Part shown: one piece after another, positions 1 to 10,201 of the stretch
How the letters are laid out: every line of letters begins with the position of its first letter
How positions within the stretch are numbered: position 1 is the first letter of the stretch
NCBI RefSeq assembly: GCF_001421885.1
Contig: NZ_LMLH01000030.1
Location: forward strand, 186,001 to 250,000
Direction of reading: 5' to 3'
Length of the DNA stretch: 64,000 nt
Origin: Pseudomonas sp. Leaf48
Lineage (GTDB): Bacteria > Pseudomonadota > Gammaproteobacteria > Pseudomonadales > Pseudomonadaceae
Program-made: the position numbers and the translations under genes
Notes under the pieces: generated by a model
The model's input: only the letters and a program-made list of their open reading frames with translations
Database searches by the model: none
Told to the model about the DNA's origin: nothing

Positions 1-556
1 TGCCCAGCTGATTTACGAAGCGCGTGCCGATGATCCGGCGCTTGATGCGGTGGCGGGTGGTACGGGTGGTGCGCTGGGGCGTGGCGGTATGCAGACCAAG
101 TTGCGTGCTGCACGTCTGGCAGCCCGTTCCGGTGCGCATACGATCATTGTGGGTGGGCGCCTTGAGCGCGTGCTGGATCGCCTCAAGGCGGGCGAGCGCA
201 TCGGCACCCTGCTGTCGCCGGAGCGCGGCATGCTGGCTGCGCGCAAGCAATGGCTGGCTGGGCATCTGCAGACCCGTGGCACCCTGGTGCTGGATGCGGG
301 TGCGGTGACGGCATTGTCCCAAGGTAACAAGAGTTTGTTGCCGGTCGGGGTCAAGCTGGTCCAGGGCAGTTTCCGCCGAGGTGAAATGGTGGTGTGTGTT
401 GCGCCGGACGGTCGGGAAATTGCCCGTGGGCTGGCTAACTACAGCGCGCTGGAAGCGCAAAAAATCATCGGTCAGTCGTCTGAGGCGATAGTCGGCCTGC
501 TGGGCTATATGGCGGAGCCCGAGCTGATTCATCGCGATAACCTGATTCTGGTCTGA
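1..556 (+). CDS. proB: Glutamate 5-kinase, C-terminal part (window starts inside the gene)
   Basis: The reading frame is open from base 2 to a TGA at 554-556 and gives about 184 residues, roughly half of a normal 370-residue ProB. Glutamate 5-kinase phosphorylates L-glutamate at the gamma carboxyl, the first step of proline synthesis in the cytosol. The visible part begins with the glycine-rich end of the amino-acid kinase fold ([15 protein letters not shown]), followed by the [12 protein letters not shown] segment. A PUA domain follows over about the last 80 residues ([13 protein letters not shown], then [10 protein letters not shown]). Proline feedback and the true start lie outside the window. 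creA follows after 12 bases. Confidence 0.95.
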   Translation, partial: AQLIYEARADDPALDAVAGGTGGALGRGGMQTKLRAARLAARSGAHTIIVGGRLERVLDRLKAGERIGTLLSPERGMLAARKQWLAGHLQTRGTLVLDAGAVTALSQGNKSLLPVGVKLVQGSFRRGEMVVCVAPDGREIARGLANYSALEAQKIIGQSSEAIVGLLGYMAEPELIHRDNLILV

Positions 557-568
557 AAGGAATATTGA

Positions 569-1033
569 ATGCGCGTGGCAAAAGGATTGTTGGGCTTGCT
601 GTTGGCGATGCCTCTGCTGGCCTCCGCTGAAGAGATTGGTCAGGTGTCGACGGTGTTCAAGTTCGTCGGGCCGAATGACCGGATCGTCGTCGAGGCGTTT
701 GATGACCCCAAGGTGGACGGTGTGACTTGCTACCTGTCGCGCGCCAAGACCGGGGGCGTGAAGGGTGGGCTTGGGCTGGCCGAGGATCGTGCCGAGGCGT
801 CCATTGCGTGTCGCCAGGTAGGGCCGATCAGCTTCAAGGGGGAGTTGAAGGATGGTGACGAGGTGTTCAAGGAGCGCACGTCGCTGGTCTTCAAGACCAT
901 GCAGGTGGTGCGATTCCTCGACAAGAAGCGCAATACACTGGTGTATCTGGTGTACAGCGATCGTTTGATCGAGGGCAGTCCACAGAATGCGGTGACGGCG
1001 ATTCCGATTTTGCCGTGGGCGCACGCTCAATAG
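569..1033 (+). CDS. creA: CreA family secreted protein
   Basis: A 154-residue protein with a cleavable signal peptide ([20 protein letters not shown], cleavage after ASA). The mature part matches the CreA family: the segments [36 protein letters not shown] and [12 protein letters not shown] are characteristic, with two cysteines that could pair in the periplasm. The molecular function of CreA is not established; in E. coli it lies beside creBC, but there is no two-component partner here. Start chosen at ATG 569, preceded by AAAGGAATATTGA. It follows proB closely and may share its transcript. Confidence 0.85.
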   Translation: MRVAKGLLGLLLAMPLLASAEEIGQVSTVFKFVGPNDRIVVEAFDDPKVDGVTCYLSRAKTGGVKGGLGLAEDRAEASIACRQVGPISFKGELKDGDEVFKERTSLVFKTMQVVRFLDKKRNTLVYLVYSDRLIEGSPQNAVTAIPILPWAHAQ

Positions 1034-1079
1034 ATTCGCGAAAGTTGAATTGTGAGCTGCTGTGTTATGAGGGGGCTTG

Positions 1080-1181
1080 TGTGGCGAGGGGGCTTGCCCT
1101 CGTTGGGTTGCGAAGCAGCCCCAAGACAGCCCCAAAGTAGGCCTACTCCGTAGTCCAGCGGGGGCAAGCCCCCTCGCCACA
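1080..1181. repeat. REP inverted-repeat pair (family 1)
   Basis: Two REP units face each other: TGTGGCGAGGGGGCTTGCCC on the left and its near-exact inverse ending at 1181, about 60 bases apart. The same element recurs at 8394-8540, 16311-16403, 40844-40938 and 42962-43056. It lies between creA and the rpsT terminator and holds no gene. No REP-associated transposase (RAYT) gene is in the window. Confidence 0.9.
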
Positions 1182-1230
1182 AAAGCCTGCATGCAGGGTT
1201 TTTGTGGCTGGCTCCTTAATCGCAGGCAAT

Positions 1231-1258
1231 AAAAAACCGACCCTGAGGTCGGTTTTTT
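1231..1258. terminator. Bidirectional rho-independent terminator between creA and rpsT
   Basis: Hairpin AAAAAACCGACC-CTGA-GGTCGGTTTTTT: a GC stem of about six pairs extended by A/T runs on both sides, so it can terminate the leftward rpsT transcript and the rightward proB-creA transcript. Confidence 0.9.
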
Positions 1259-1272
1259 AATGAGCGCGTCGC

Positions 1273-1551
1273 TTAGGCAGCAGCGGCAACGCTCAAGGCC
1301 TTAACGTGGCCATTCAGACGGCTCTTATGACGAGCAGCCTTGTTCTTGTGGATGATGCCTTTATCGGCCATACGGTCGATAACTGGCACAGCCAGAACGT
1401 AAGCAGCTTGAGCTTTTTCAGCGTCTTTTGCGTCGATGGCCTTAACTACATTCTTGATGTAGGTACGAACCATGGAACGCAGGCTGGCGTTGTGGCTGCG
1501 ACGCTTCTCAGCCTGTTTTGCACGTTTTTTGGCGGAAGGTGAGTTGGCCAC
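1273..1551 (-). CDS. rpsT: 30S ribosomal protein S20
   Basis: A 92-residue, very basic, alanine-rich protein of normal S20 length. It starts [18 protein letters not shown] and contains the S20 core ([19 protein letters not shown], then [14 protein letters not shown]). It binds 16S rRNA early in small-subunit assembly. The gene is transcribed leftward as a single unit ended by the terminator at 1231-1258. The opposite strand is also open for 78 codons, but this is a shadow. Upstream lies a large palindrome shared with the divergent murJ promoter region. Confidence 0.97.
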   Translation of the reverse strand: MANSPSAKKRAKQAEKRRSHNASLRSMVRTYIKNVVKAIDAKDAEKAQAAYVLAVPVIDRMADKGIIHKNKAARHKSRLNGHVKALSVAAAA

Positions 1552-1939
1552 CGTCGAGCTCCTCGAAAGACTTTTTAGGAAATAGCAAACAAAATAGGCC
1601 GCGAATCATGCCGATGAGTTGAGGTCTTGTCAAGGGCGGAGGAGACGTTCCGCTAAGTGGTAGGTCCCGACCCCATGAAAACTACTGCGCTCGACAATAC
1701 TGCGTTGAAAACAGGCTCGGAATGCTCATTGACCGCGGTCAACTCCGCTTTCTCGCCTGTTTTCGCCTTGTCTTGCCTTCGCTCGTGACGTTTTCATGGG
1801 GTCGGTGGCCATGGATATTTCTTTCCGGCGTGCGACCTGTAAACTCGCGAGCTTTGGCTCTGTGCTGTTGCGGCGCGGAGTATCGCATAAGTAGGCGCCC
1901 AGTTCGCCTGCTGTTTATCGACAGGCACAAACTCTTTCA
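1552..1939. other. Intergenic region between divergent rpsT and murJ
   Basis: This 388-base stretch carries the 5' regions of both genes. No coding region is convincing: the open frames on each strand (for example 1722-1943) run across the palindrome, lack ribosome binding sites and resemble no family. The main content is the nested palindrome at 1668-1804. Confidence 0.6.
1668..1804. repeat. Nested large palindrome (137 bp), hairpin or MITE-like element
   Basis: Three inverted repeats share one centre near 1735.5. The outer pair is CGACCCCATGAAAAC (1668-1682) and its exact inverse GTTTTCATGGGGTCG (1790-1804). The middle pair is GAAAACAGGC (1707-1716) and GCCTGTTTTC (1755-1764). The core TTGACCGCGGTCAA (1729-1742) is self-complementary. 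Arms between the pairs match imperfectly. The whole could form a cruciform or a long RNA hairpin. No second copy was noticed in this window. From memory, similar sequences recur in other Pseudomonas genomes, but this was not checked. Confidence 0.75.
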
Positions 1940-3478
1940 ATGAATCTGCTCAAATCGTTGGCCGCCGTCAGCTCTATCACGATGCTTTCCCGGATTTTGG
2001 GGTTTGTTCGTGACACCCTCATTGCGCGCACATTTGGCGCGGGAATGGCGACCGACGCCTTCTTTATCGCCTTCAAATTGCCCAATCTGCTGAGGCGAAT
2101 CTTCGCTGAAGGGGCATTTTCCCAGGCATTTGTGCCGATTCTGGCCGAATACAAAAGCCAGCAGGGCGATGAGGCCACGCGAACCTTCATTGCCTACGTC
2201 TCGGGCCTGCTGACACTGGTGCTGGCGCTGGTCACGGCGCTGGGCATGATCGCCGCACCCTGGGTCATCTGGGTCACAGCGCCGGGATTCACCGACACAC
2301 CGGAAAAATTCGAACTGACCACCAGTCTGCTGCGGGTGACCTTCCCCTATATCTTGCTGATTTCCCTGTCTTCGCTGGCCGGCGCGATCCTCAACACCTG
2401 GAACCGCTTTTCTGTGCCGGCGTTCGTGCCAACCTTGCTCAACGTCAGCATGATCATCTTTGCACTGTTCCTGACGCCTTACTTCGATCCACCGGTAATG
2501 GCGCTCGGCTGGGCGGTGTTGGTGGGTGGTCTGGCGCAATTGCTTTATCAGCTGCCGCACCTGAAAAAGATCGGCATGCTGGTATTGCCGCGCCTGAACC
2601 TGCGCGATACCGGGGTCTGGCGGGTAATGAAACAGATGTTGCCGGCGATTCTCGGGGTATCGGTGAGCCAGATTTCACTGATCATCAACACGATTTTTGC
2701 TTCGTTTCTGGTCGCCGGCTCCGTGTCCTGGATGTATTACGCCGACCGCTTGATGGAATTGCCATCCGGTGTGTTGGGCGTGGCGTTGGGTACGATTCTG
2801 CTGCCAACCCTGGCCAAGACCTACGCCAGCAAGGACCGCCATGAGTACTCGCGCATCCTCGACTGGGGCTTGCGCCTGTGCTTTGTATTGGTACTGCCAT
2901 GCTCGCTGGCCCTGGGGATTCTCGCGGAGCCGCTGACCGTTTCGCTGTTCCAGTACGGCCAGTTCAATGCCTTTGATGCCTCCATGACCCAGCGTGCGTT
3001 GATCGCTTATTCCGTCGGTTTGCTGGGGATTATCGTGATCAAGGTGCTGGCCCCAGGCTTTTATGCGCAACAAAACATCCGTACGCCGGTAAAAATTGCG
3101 ATCTTTACCCTGGTCGTCACCCAGCTGTTCAACCTGATGCTGATCGGCCCGCTGGCCCATGCTGGCCTTGCGCTCGCGATCAGTGCCGGTGCCTGCCTTA
3201 ACGCGGGGCTGCTGTTCTACCAGCTGCGCAAGCAGCAGATGTACCAGCCGCAACCGGGCTGGGCGAAGTTCGGCCTCAAGCTGCTGGTTGCGGTGGCGGT
3301 AATGTCAGCGGTCCTGCTCGGCGCGATGCATTTCATGCCGGCTTGGGACCAAGGGCATATGCTTGAGCGGTTCCTGCGTCTGGGAGCGTTGGTGGCTGCG
3401 GGTGTGGTGAGTTATTTCGGCATGTTAGTGTTGATGGGCTTCCGTCTGCGCGACTTCAATCGCAAGGCATTGAGCTGA
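1940..3478 (+). CDS. murJ: Lipid II flippase MurJ (MviN)
   Basis: A 512-residue polytopic inner-membrane protein of the MOP exporter superfamily, usual MurJ length, with about 14 hydrophobic segments. It moves undecaprenyl-linked lipid II to the periplasmic face for peptidoglycan synthesis. It begins [22 protein letters not shown] and contains the family signature around [21 protein letters not shown] and [21 protein letters not shown], with conserved basic residues lining the cavity. ATG 1940 is chosen because it sits at the family N-terminus. ribF, ileS, lspA and fkpB follow in the same direction. Confidence 0.96.
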   Translation: MNLLKSLAAVSSITMLSRILGFVRDTLIARTFGAGMATDAFFIAFKLPNLLRRIFAEGAFSQAFVPILAEYKSQQGDEATRTFIAYVSGLLTLVLALVTALGMIAAPWVIWVTAPGFTDTPEKFELTTSLLRVTFPYILLISLSSLAGAILNTWNRFSVPAFVPTLLNVSMIIFALFLTPYFDPPVMALGWAVLVGGLAQLLYQLPHLKKIGMLVLPRLNLRDTGVWRVMKQMLPAILGVSVSQISLIINTIFASFLVAGSVSWMYYADRLMELPSGVLGVALGTILLPTLAKTYASKDRHEYSRILDWGLRLCFVLVLPCSLALGILAEPLTVSLFQYGQFNAFDASMTQRALIAYSVGLLGIIVIKVLAPGFYAQQNIRTPVKIAIFTLVVTQLFNLMLIGPLAHAGLALAISAGACLNAGLLFYQLRKQQMYQPQPGWAKFGLKLLVAVAVMSAVLLGAMHFMPAWDQGHMLERFLRLGALVAAGVVSYFGMLVLMGFRLRDFNRKALS

Positions 3479-3607
3479 GGTTCAGGCCTCGATAAACACG
3501 GGCGGGGCGGCGGTTTTGTCGGCTCGATCACTTTGGGTTACGGTGTTGCCTGTCGTCGGCCGCCGGGTGTGGTTATAATCGACCACTTTATGAGCAAGAA
3601 GCGCGTT

Positions 3608-4546
3608 ATGCAGCTGGTTCGAGGCCTCCACAATCTGCGCCCCCAGCATCGGGGCTGTGTCGCCACTATTGGCAACTTTGACGGTGTACACCGTGGCCAC
3701 CAGGCTATCCTGGCGCGGCTGCGTGAGCGTGCGCTCGAGTTGGGCGTGCCCAGTTGCGTGGTGATTTTCGAACCGCAACCGCGCGAGTTTTTTGCCCCGG
3801 ATACCGCGCCCGCCCGTCTGGCCCGCTTGCGGGACAAGCTGCAGCTGCTGGCTGGCGAAGGTGTCGACCGTGTGCTGTGCCTGGCGTTCAACCAGCGGCT
3901 GAGCAAACTCAGCGCCAGCGAATTCGTCGACACCATCCTGGTTGATGGCCTCGGTGTGCAGCACCTGGAGGTCGGTGACGACTTCCGTTTCGGCTGTGAT
4001 CGCGTGGGGGATTTCGATTTCCTGCAACAGGCCGGCGTACTTCAGGGGTTTACCGTCGAAGCGGCGCAAACCGTCGAGCTCGACGGTATTCGCGTCAGCA
4101 GCACCCAGGTCCGCAATGCCCTGGCCGCCGCTGATTTCGCCCTGGCCGAACGCCTGCTGGGGCGGCCGTACCGGATCGCCGGGCGGGTGTTGCATGGGCA
4201 GAAGCTCGCACGGCAGTTGGGTACGCCCACCGCCAACATACAACTCAAGCGCCGTCGCGTGCCGTTCACCGGGGTGTACCTGGTCGACGTCGAGATCGAC
4301 GGCAGGACCTGGCCCGGCGTCGCCAATATTGGCGTGCGGCCCACGGTCCAAGGTGATGGCAAAGCCCACCTGGAAGTGCATCTTTTAGATTTTGCCGGCG
4401 ATCTGTACGACCGGCGTTTAACGGTGGTTTTCCACCACAAGCTGCGTGAAGAGCAGCGTTTCGCCTCTCTGGAGGCGCTGAAAACGGCGATCAACGCGGA
4501 TGTCGCCGCCGCCCGTGCACTAGCCGCACCTAGCGCCCATCGCTAA
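3608..4546 (+). CDS. ribF: Bifunctional riboflavin kinase / FAD synthetase
   Basis: 312 residues from ATG 3608 (MQLVRGLHNLRPQHRG). The frame stays open upstream to 3533, and an in-frame ATG at 3590 would add six residues. I prefer 3608 because it gives the usual length and because 3590 lies only a few bases after a TATAAT box (3574-3579). The N-terminal half is the nucleotidyltransferase (FMN adenylyltransferase) domain with GNFDGVHRGHQ near residues 20-30. The C-terminal half is the flavokinase domain with GTPTAN near residue 205. The enzyme makes FMN and FAD from riboflavin in the cytosol. ileS starts 13 bases downstream. Confidence 0.95.
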   Translation: MQLVRGLHNLRPQHRGCVATIGNFDGVHRGHQAILARLRERALELGVPSCVVIFEPQPREFFAPDTAPARLARLRDKLQLLAGEGVDRVLCLAFNQRLSKLSASEFVDTILVDGLGVQHLEVGDDFRFGCDRVGDFDFLQQAGVLQGFTVEAAQTVELDGIRVSSTQVRNALAAADFALAERLLGRPYRIAGRVLHGQKLARQLGTPTANIQLKRRRVPFTGVYLVDVEIDGRTWPGVANIGVRPTVQGDGKAHLEVHLLDFAGDLYDRRLTVVFHHKLREEQRFASLEALKTAINADVAAARALAAPSAHR

Positions 4547-4559
4547 TGAAGAGCCTTAA

Positions 4560-7391
4560 ATGACCGACTATAAAGCCACGCTAAACCTTCCGGACACCGC
4601 CTTCCCAATGAAGGCCGGCCTGCCACAGCGCGAACCGCAGATTCTGCAGCGCTGGGACAGTATTGGCCTGTACGGAAAGTTGCGCGAGATTGGCAAGGAT
4701 CGTCCGAAGTTCGTCCTGCACGACGGCCCTCCGTACGCCAACGGCACGATCCACATCGGTCACGCACTGAACAAGATTCTCAAGGACATGATCATCCGCT
4801 CGAAGACCCTGTCGGGCTTCGACGCGCCGTATGTTCCGGGCTGGGACTGCCACGGTCTGCCGATCGAGCACAAAGTCGAAGTGACCCACGGCAAAAACCT
4901 GGGCGCGGACAAGACCCGCGAGCTGTGCCGGGCGTACGCCACCGAGCAGATCGAAGGGCAGAAATCCGAATTCATCCGTCTGGGCGTGCTGGGTGACTTC
5001 GCCAACCCGTACAAGACCATGGACTTCAAGAACGAGGCCGGTGAAATCCGTGCCCTGGCCGAGATCGTCAAGGGCGGTTTCGTGTTCAAGGGCCTCAAGC
5101 CGGTGAACTGGTGCTTTGACTGCGGTTCGGCCTTGGCTGAAGCGGAAGTCGAGTACGAGAACAAGAAGTCCTCGACCATCGACGTGGCGTTCCCGATTGC
5201 CGACGAAGCCAAACTGGCTGCCGCCTTTGGTCTGCCGACCCTGGGCAAGCCTGCTTCGATTGTGATCTGGACCACCACCCCGTGGACCATCCCGGCCAAC
5301 CAGGCGCTGAACGTTCACCCGGAGTTCAACTATGCCCTGGTCGACGTTGGCGACAAACTGCTGGTGCTGGCCGAAGAGCTGGTCGAGTCGTGCCTGGCGC
5401 GTTATTCGCTGGAAGGCTCGGTGATCGCTACCGCTACCGGTTCGGACCTGGAACTGATCAATTTCCGTCACCCGTTCTACGACCGTCTGTCGCCAGTTTA
5501 CCTGGCCGATTACGTTGAACTGGGCGCAGGCACTGGCGTGGTTCACTCCGCTCCGGCTTACGGCGTGGACGACTTCGTGACCTGCAAGAAATACGGCATG
5601 GTCAACGATGACATCCTCAATCCGGTACAAAGCAACGGCGTGTACGCGACCTCGCTGGAGTTCTTCGGCGGCCAGTTCATCTGGAAGGCCAACCCGGCCA
5701 TCGTCGACAAGCTGACTGAAGTGGGTGCGCTGCTGCACACCACCATCATCGAACACAGCTACATGCACTGCTGGCGCCACAAGACCCCGCTGATCTACCG
5801 CGCCACCGCGCAGTGGTTCATCGGCATGGACAAGCAGCCAACCACGGGCGATACCCTGCGTCAACGCTCGCTCAAGGCTATCGAAGAAACTCAGTTCGTT
5901 CCGGCCTGGGGCCAGGCGCGCTTGCACTCGATGATCGCCAACCGTCCTGACTGGTGTATCTCCCGTCAGCGCAACTGGGGTGTGCCGATCCCGTTCTTCC
6001 TGAACAAGGAAAGCGGCGAGCTGCACCCACGTACCGTCGAGTTGATGGAAGAAGTTGCCAAGCGTGTCGAAGTCGAAGGCATCGAGGCCTGGTTCAAGCT
6101 GGACGCCACCGAGCTGCTGGGCGATGAAGCGCCACAGTACGACAAGATCAGCGATACCCTCGACGTCTGGTTCGACTCGGGTACCACCCACTGGCACGTC
6201 CTGCGCGGTTCGCACCCGATGGGCCACGAAAGCGGTCCACGCGCCGACCTGTACCTGGAAGGTTCGGACCAGCACCGTGGCTGGTTCCATTCGTCCCTGC
6301 TGACCGGTTGCGCCATCGACAACCACGCGCCGTATCGCGAGCTGCTGACCCACGGTTTTACCGTCGACGAGTCCGGCCGCAAGATGTCCAAATCCCTGGG
6401 CAACGTGATCGCACCGCAGAAAGTCAACGACACCCTGGGCGCCGACATCATGCGCCTGTGGGTCGCTTCCACCGACTATTCAGGTGAGATTGCGGTTTCC
6501 GAGCAGATCCTGCAACGCAGTGCGGACGCCTACCGGCGTATCCGTAATACCGCGCGTTTCCTGCTTTCCAACCTGACCGGTTTCAACCCGGCCACCGACC
6601 TGCTGCCAGCTGAAGAAATGCTCGCGCTGGACCGTTGGGCGGTGGATCGCACCCTGTTGCTGCAACGCGAGTTGCAGGAGCACTACGGCGAATACCGTTT
6701 CTGGAACGTCTACTCGAAGATCCACAACTTCTGCGTGCAGGAGCTGGGTGGTTTCTACCTGGACATCATCAAGGATCGCCAGTACACCACCGGCGCCGAC
6801 AGCAAGGCCCGTCGTTCGTGCCAGACCGCGCTGTTCCACATCAGCGAAGCGCTGGTGCGCTGGATCGCGCCGATCCTGGCGTTCACCGCCGACGAGCTGT
6901 GGCAGTACCTGCCGGGCGAGCGTAACGAGTCGGTCATGCTCAACACCTGGTACGAAGGCCTGACCGAGCTGCCGGAAGGCTTCGAGCTGGGTCGCGCCTA
7001 CTGGGACCGGATCATGGAAGTGAAGGTTGCAGTCAACAAAGAAATGGAAATCCAGCGCGCGGCCAAGGCCGTCGGTGGCAACCTGCAAGCCGAAGTGACG
7101 CTGTTCGCCGAAGACGATCTGAGCGCCGACCTGGCCAAGCTGAGCAACGAGTTGCGCTTCGTTCTGATCACCTCGACCGCCAGCGTTGCACCATTGGTGC
7201 AAGCGCCGGCCGAAGCGGTGGCCACCGAAGTCAGTGGCCTCAAGCTGCAGATCGTCAAATCGGCCTTCGCCAAGTGCGCCCGTTGCTGGCACTGCCGTGA
7301 AGACGTCGGCGTGAATCCGGAGCATCCGGAAATCTGCGGCCGTTGCGTCGACAACATCAGCGGCGCCGGCGAGGTTCGTCACTATGCCTAA
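4560..7391 (+). CDS. ileS: Isoleucyl-tRNA synthetase
   Basis: 943 residues, close to the 938 of E. coli IleS. This class I synthetase charges tRNA-Ile. The HIGH motif is at about residue 64 ([12 protein letters not shown]) and KMSKS at about 608 ([10 protein letters not shown]). The CP1 editing domain lies between them ([16 protein letters not shown]). The C-terminal zinc-binding segment has paired cysteines (CARCWHC, then ICGRC) at about 905-930. The last 8 bases overlap lspA, a well-known synteny. A 590-codon open frame on the opposite strand is a composition artefact. Confidence 0.98.
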   Translation: MTDYKATLNLPDTAFPMKAGLPQREPQILQRWDSIGLYGKLREIGKDRPKFVLHDGPPYANGTIHIGHALNKILKDMIIRSKTLSGFDAPYVPGWDCHGLPIEHKVEVTHGKNLGADKTRELCRAYATEQIEGQKSEFIRLGVLGDFANPYKTMDFKNEAGEIRALAEIVKGGFVFKGLKPVNWCFDCGSALAEAEVEYENKKSSTIDVAFPIADEAKLAAAFGLPTLGKPASIVIWTTTPWTIPANQALNVHPEFNYALVDVGDKLLVLAEELVESCLARYSLEGSVIATATGSDLELINFRHPFYDRLSPVYLADYVELGAGTGVVHSAPAYGVDDFVTCKKYGMVNDDILNPVQSNGVYATSLEFFGGQFIWKANPAIVDKLTEVGALLHTTIIEHSYMHCWRHKTPLIYRATAQWFIGMDKQPTTGDTLRQRSLKAIEETQFVPAWGQARLHSMIANRPDWCISRQRNWGVPIPFFLNKESGELHPRTVELMEEVAKRVEVEGIEAWFKLDATELLGDEAPQYDKISDTLDVWFDSGTTHWHVLRGSHPMGHESGPRADLYLEGSDQHRGWFHSSLLTGCAIDNHAPYRELLTHGFTVDESGRKMSKSLGNVIAPQKVNDTLGADIMRLWVASTDYSGEIAVSEQILQRSADAYRRIRNTARFLLSNLTGFNPATDLLPAEEMLALDRWAVDRTLLLQRELQEHYGEYRFWNVYSKIHNFCVQELGGFYLDIIKDRQYTTGADSKARRSCQTALFHISEALVRWIAPILAFTADELWQYLPGERNESVMLNTWYEGLTELPEGFELGRAYWDRIMEVKVAVNKEMEIQRAAKAVGGNLQAEVTLFAEDDLSADLAKLSNELRFVLITSTASVAPLVQAPAEAVATEVSGLKLQIVKSAFAKCARCWHCREDVGVNPEHPEICGRCVDNISGAGEVRHYA

Positions 7392-7896
7392 TGCCGTTGG
7401 CCGTTTTGGACGGCTGAGCTGGCTCTGGTTGAGTTTGCTGGTACTGATCATCGACCAGGCCAGCAAGTTCTACTTCGAAGACAGGCTCGAAATGTTCCAG
7501 CAGATCGTGATCATCCCTGATTACTTCAGCTGGACCCTGGCCTACAACACCGGCGCAGCATTCAGCTTCCTGGCCGACAGCTCCGGCTGGCAGCGCTGGC
7601 TGTTTGCACTGATCGCCATAGGCGTCAGCGCAGTGCTGGTGGTATGGCTCAAGCGTCTGGGGCGCAACGAGACCTGGCTGGCGGTAGCGCTGGCACTGGT
7701 GCTGGGTGGCGCGCTGGGCAATCTGTATGACCGCATTGCCTTGGGCCATGTGATCGATTTCATTCTGGTGCATTGGCAGAATCGCTGGTATTTCCCCGCG
7801 TTCAACTTTGCCGACAGTGCAATCACTGTAGGTGCCGTCATGCTGGCACTGGATATGTTCAAAAGTAAAAAGACCGGAGAAACCGTTCATGACTGA
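7384..7896 (+). CDS. lspA: Lipoprotein signal peptidase (signal peptidase II)
   Basis: 170 residues with four hydrophobic segments. It cleaves prolipoprotein signal peptides in the inner membrane after diacylglyceryl transfer. Family motifs are visible: [10 protein letters not shown] near the N-terminus, [11 protein letters not shown], and the two catalytic-aspartate segments [16 protein letters not shown] (Asp near 116) and [11 protein letters not shown] (Asp near 143). It overlaps ileS by 8 bases and fkpB by 8 bases, so translation is probably coupled. Confidence 0.97.
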   Translation: MPNAVGRFGRLSWLWLSLLVLIIDQASKFYFEDRLEMFQQIVIIPDYFSWTLAYNTGAAFSFLADSSGWQRWLFALIAIGVSAVLVVWLKRLGRNETWLAVALALVLGGALGNLYDRIALGHVIDFILVHWQNRWYFPAFNFADSAITVGAVMLALDMFKSKKTGETVHD

Positions 7897-8341
7897 ACAG
7901 GTATTGGCTGAACAACGTATTGGCCAGAACACGGAAGTCACCTTGCATTTCGCATTGCGCCTGGAAAACGGCGACACGGTGGACAGCACCTTCGACAAAG
8001 CCCCGGCGACCTTCAAGGTCGGCGATGGCAGCCTGTTGCCAGGTTTCGAAGTGGCGCTGTTCGGTTTCAAGGCCGGTGACAAGCGCACGCTGAACATCGA
8101 GCCGGAGAACGCCTTCGGCCAGCCTAACCCGCAAAACGTACAGATCATTCCACGTTCGCAGTTCCAGGACATGGAATTGTCGCCAGGCCTGCTGGTGATC
8201 TTCAACGATGCGGCCAATACTGAATTGCCGGGCGTGGTAAAAGAGTTCGATGACGCGCAAGTGACTGTCGACTTCAACCATCCGCTTTCGGGCAAAACAC
8301 TGACCTTTGACGTGGAAATCATCTCCGTCAAAGCGCTGTAA
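7889..8341 (+). CDS. fkpB: FKBP-type peptidyl-prolyl isomerase, SlpA/FkpB type
   Basis: 150 residues from ATG 7889, which overlaps the lspA stop by 8 bases. The upstream in-frame extension to 7832 is rejected because it lies inside lspA and lacks homology. The FKBP fold is seen in FALRLENGDTVDSTFD, the gap typical of SlyD/SlpA proteins, and ENAFGQPNPQNVQIIPRSQF with the inserted flap. It catalyses prolyl cis/trans isomerisation and acts as a chaperone in the cytosol. The ileS-lspA-fkpB-ispH order is conserved in Gammaproteobacteria; a REP composite separates it from ispH here. Confidence 0.93.
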   Translation: MTEQVLAEQRIGQNTEVTLHFALRLENGDTVDSTFDKAPATFKVGDGSLLPGFEVALFGFKAGDKRTLNIEPENAFGQPNPQNVQIIPRSQFQDMELSPGLLVIFNDAANTELPGVVKEFDDAQVTVDFNHPLSGKTLTFDVEIISVKAL

Positions 8342-8360
8342 CTGTTCGAATACGGTCAAA

Positions 8361-8557
8361 TGTGGGAGCGGGCTCGTGTGGTGAGGTGGCTTGTGTGGCG
8401 AGGGGGCTTGCCCCCGCTGGGGTGCGAAGCGCCCCTAAATACCGGGTGCCACAGTATCGAGTGAAAATTTAGTACTCGGTTTACGATTGCTGCGCAATCG
8501 AGCGAGGTGGTGCGGCATTCCGACAAGCCCCCTCGCCACAACAAGCTCGCTCCCACA
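8361..8557. repeat. Composite nested REP element between fkpB and ispH
   Basis: An inner family-1 pair (TGTGGCGAGGGGGCTTG at 8394-8410, inverse at 8524-8540) is enclosed by a family-2 pair (TGTGGGAGCGGGCTCG from 8361, inverse ending 8557). The spacer contains GATTGCTGCGCAATC, a further small palindrome. It looks like one REP pair inserted inside another. No gene is seen. Confidence 0.8.
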
Positions 8558-8598
8558 GTGGTTTTTATTTTTTTCGCGCGCAAGACACGAGGCACAGC

Positions 8599-9546
8599 AT
8601 GCAAATCAAACTCGCCAACCCCCGTGGCTTCTGCGCCGGTGTGGACCGTGCGATCGAAATCGTCAACCGCGCCCTGGAGGTCTTCGGACCGCCGATCTAT
8701 GTGCGTCACGAAGTGGTCCATAACAAGTTCGTCGTAGAAGACCTGCGCTCCCGTGGCGCGATCTTCGTCGAGGAGCTGGATCAGGTGCCGGACGACGTCA
8801 TCGTGATTTTCAGTGCCCACGGTGTTTCCCAGGCGGTGCGCAGCGAAGCAGCCGGCCGTGGCCTGAAGGTATTCGACGCAACGTGTCCGCTGGTGACCAA
8901 GGTGCATATCGAGGTTGCGCGCTACAGCCGTGACGGCCGTGAATGCATTCTGATCGGCCACGCCGGTCACCCGGAAGTCGAAGGCACCATGGGGCAGTAT
9001 GACGCCAGCAATGGTGGTGCAATCTATCTGGTCGAAGACGAGAAGGATGTCGCCAACCTGCAGGTAAACAACCCGGAGAAACTTGCATTCGTGACCCAGA
9101 CCACCTTGTCCATGGACGATACCAGCCGCGTCATTGACGCACTGCGTACGCGTTTCCCGGCCATTGGTGGTCCGCGCAAGGACGACATTTGCTACGCCAC
9201 GCAGAACCGTCAGGACGCGGTCAAGCAACTGGCGGACGAGTGTGATGTGGTGTTGGTGGTCGGCAGCCCGAACAGTTCCAACTCCAATCGCCTGCGCGAA
9301 CTGGCCGAACGCATGGCTACGCCTGCCTACCTGATCGACGGTGCGGAGGACCTGCAGCAGAGCTGGTTCGACGGAGTCGAGCGCATCGGCATCACCGCTG
9401 GCGCATCAGCGCCGGAGGTTCTGGTGCGCGGGGTGATCCAGCAGTTGCAGGCCTGGGGCGCTACCGGTGCCGACGAACTGGCTGGGCGCGAGGAGAACAT
9501 CACCTTTTCCATGCCTAAAGAGTTGCGCGTTCGTACGCTGCTCTAA
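8599..9546 (+). CDS. ispH: 4-hydroxy-3-methylbut-2-enyl diphosphate reductase
   Basis: 315 residues, usual IspH (LytB) length. This iron-sulfur enzyme performs the last step of the methylerythritol phosphate pathway, giving IPP and DMAPP. The three cluster cysteines are Cys12 (RGFCAGV), Cys96 (DATCPLV) and Cys198 ([10 protein letters not shown]). The substrate-binding SSNSNR motif and the conserved His segments ([21 protein letters not shown]) are present. ATG 8599 is preceded by ACACGAGGCACAGC. The stop overlaps a convergent pseudopilin gene by 4 bases. Confidence 0.98.
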   Translation: MQIKLANPRGFCAGVDRAIEIVNRALEVFGPPIYVRHEVVHNKFVVEDLRSRGAIFVEELDQVPDDVIVIFSAHGVSQAVRSEAAGRGLKVFDATCPLVTKVHIEVARYSRDGRECILIGHAGHPEVEGTMGQYDASNGGAIYLVEDEKDVANLQVNNPEKLAFVTQTTLSMDDTSRVIDALRTRFPAIGGPRKDDICYATQNRQDAVKQLADECDVVLVVGSPNSSNSNRLRELAERMATPAYLIDGAEDLQQSWFDGVERIGITAGASAPEVLVRGVIQQLQAWGATGADELAGREENITFSMPKELRVRTLL

Positions 9547-10073
9547 GGCTTTGTCCCTCCCGCGCATAACGGCTGTTCTGCCTTGTCGTTGCGCAGGCTG
9601 ACGCGGCCGCTTGGGGCCAGTACTACCTGGTACTGACTCAGCGGTTCGCGTGCAGCGCAAATGTGCAAAGTCCCCGCTTGAAAACCGCCGCCGGTAAACC
9701 GCGGCACGCCCGCCCCGTTGAACCGTACGTAACTTTTGACCGGCCTGTTGCCGGCAATGGGGACTTGTGCCGCACTCTGGCGTTCGCTCAGCAGCGGATT
9801 GTCGCGGTCCGTATGCCCCTTGCCGCTGATATCCAGAATCATCCTCCAACCCTGGCCCCAGTCGTCGTTGATAGCGTGAATCACAACTGCCTGGTTGCGC
9901 ACAACCGCTTCGGTTCTGGCGGTGCGTATGCCACTGAACAGGGACTGCGCAGCCTGTTCCCGGTAGCTCGACGCCGTGAGGGTGGCGTATGCCGGGCTGA
10001 CCAGAAGCAGAACAATTCCGACAATTGTCAGTCCCATGAGCAGTTCGATCAGGCTGAATCCTCGTTGATGCAT
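9543..10073 (-). CDS. GspH/FimT-type pseudopilin (FimT-like)
   Basis: 176 residues from ATG 10073 ([21 protein letters not shown]). The longer frame to 10124 is not used because the prepilin leader must be short. The class III leader [10 protein letters not shown] is followed by a hydrophobic helix and then the GspH/FimT C-terminal domain ([23 protein letters not shown]). PilD would cleave after the glycine, and the protein would act as a minor pilin in the periplasm and inner membrane. It is encoded opposite to the other minor pilins and converges on ispH. In P. aeruginosa fimT lies here in the same direction as the rest, so this orientation is unusual. Confidence 0.85.
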   Translation of the reverse strand: MHQRGFSLIELLMGLTIVGIVLLLVSPAYATLTASSYREQAAQSLFSGIRTARTEAVVRNQAVVIHAINDDWGQGWRMILDISGKGHTDRDNPLLSERQSAAQVPIAGNRPVKSYVRFNGAGVPRFTGGGFQAGTLHICAAREPLSQYQVVLAPSGRVSLRNDKAEQPLCAGGTKP

Positions 10074-10201
10074 GACATCTGCCTCCCTGGCGTGCCTTGG
10101 CCTGCGCGATCCTTGCGCAAGCAATGAGAAAACCCGACTTCCACCCGCCCATTATTTTGGCGAGCAACTGCAGGTATAGCCGAAGGTAACCGAGGGCAAC
10201 G

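Noticed and set aside
1722-1943. 73-codon open frame upstream of murJ
   Set aside because: Crosses the large palindrome, has no SD, and the opposite strand is open as well; no family match.
4581-6353. 590-codon open frame on the strand opposite ileS
   Set aside because: GC-rich shadow frame; the protein has no recognisable family, and ileS in the other direction is complete with all motifs.
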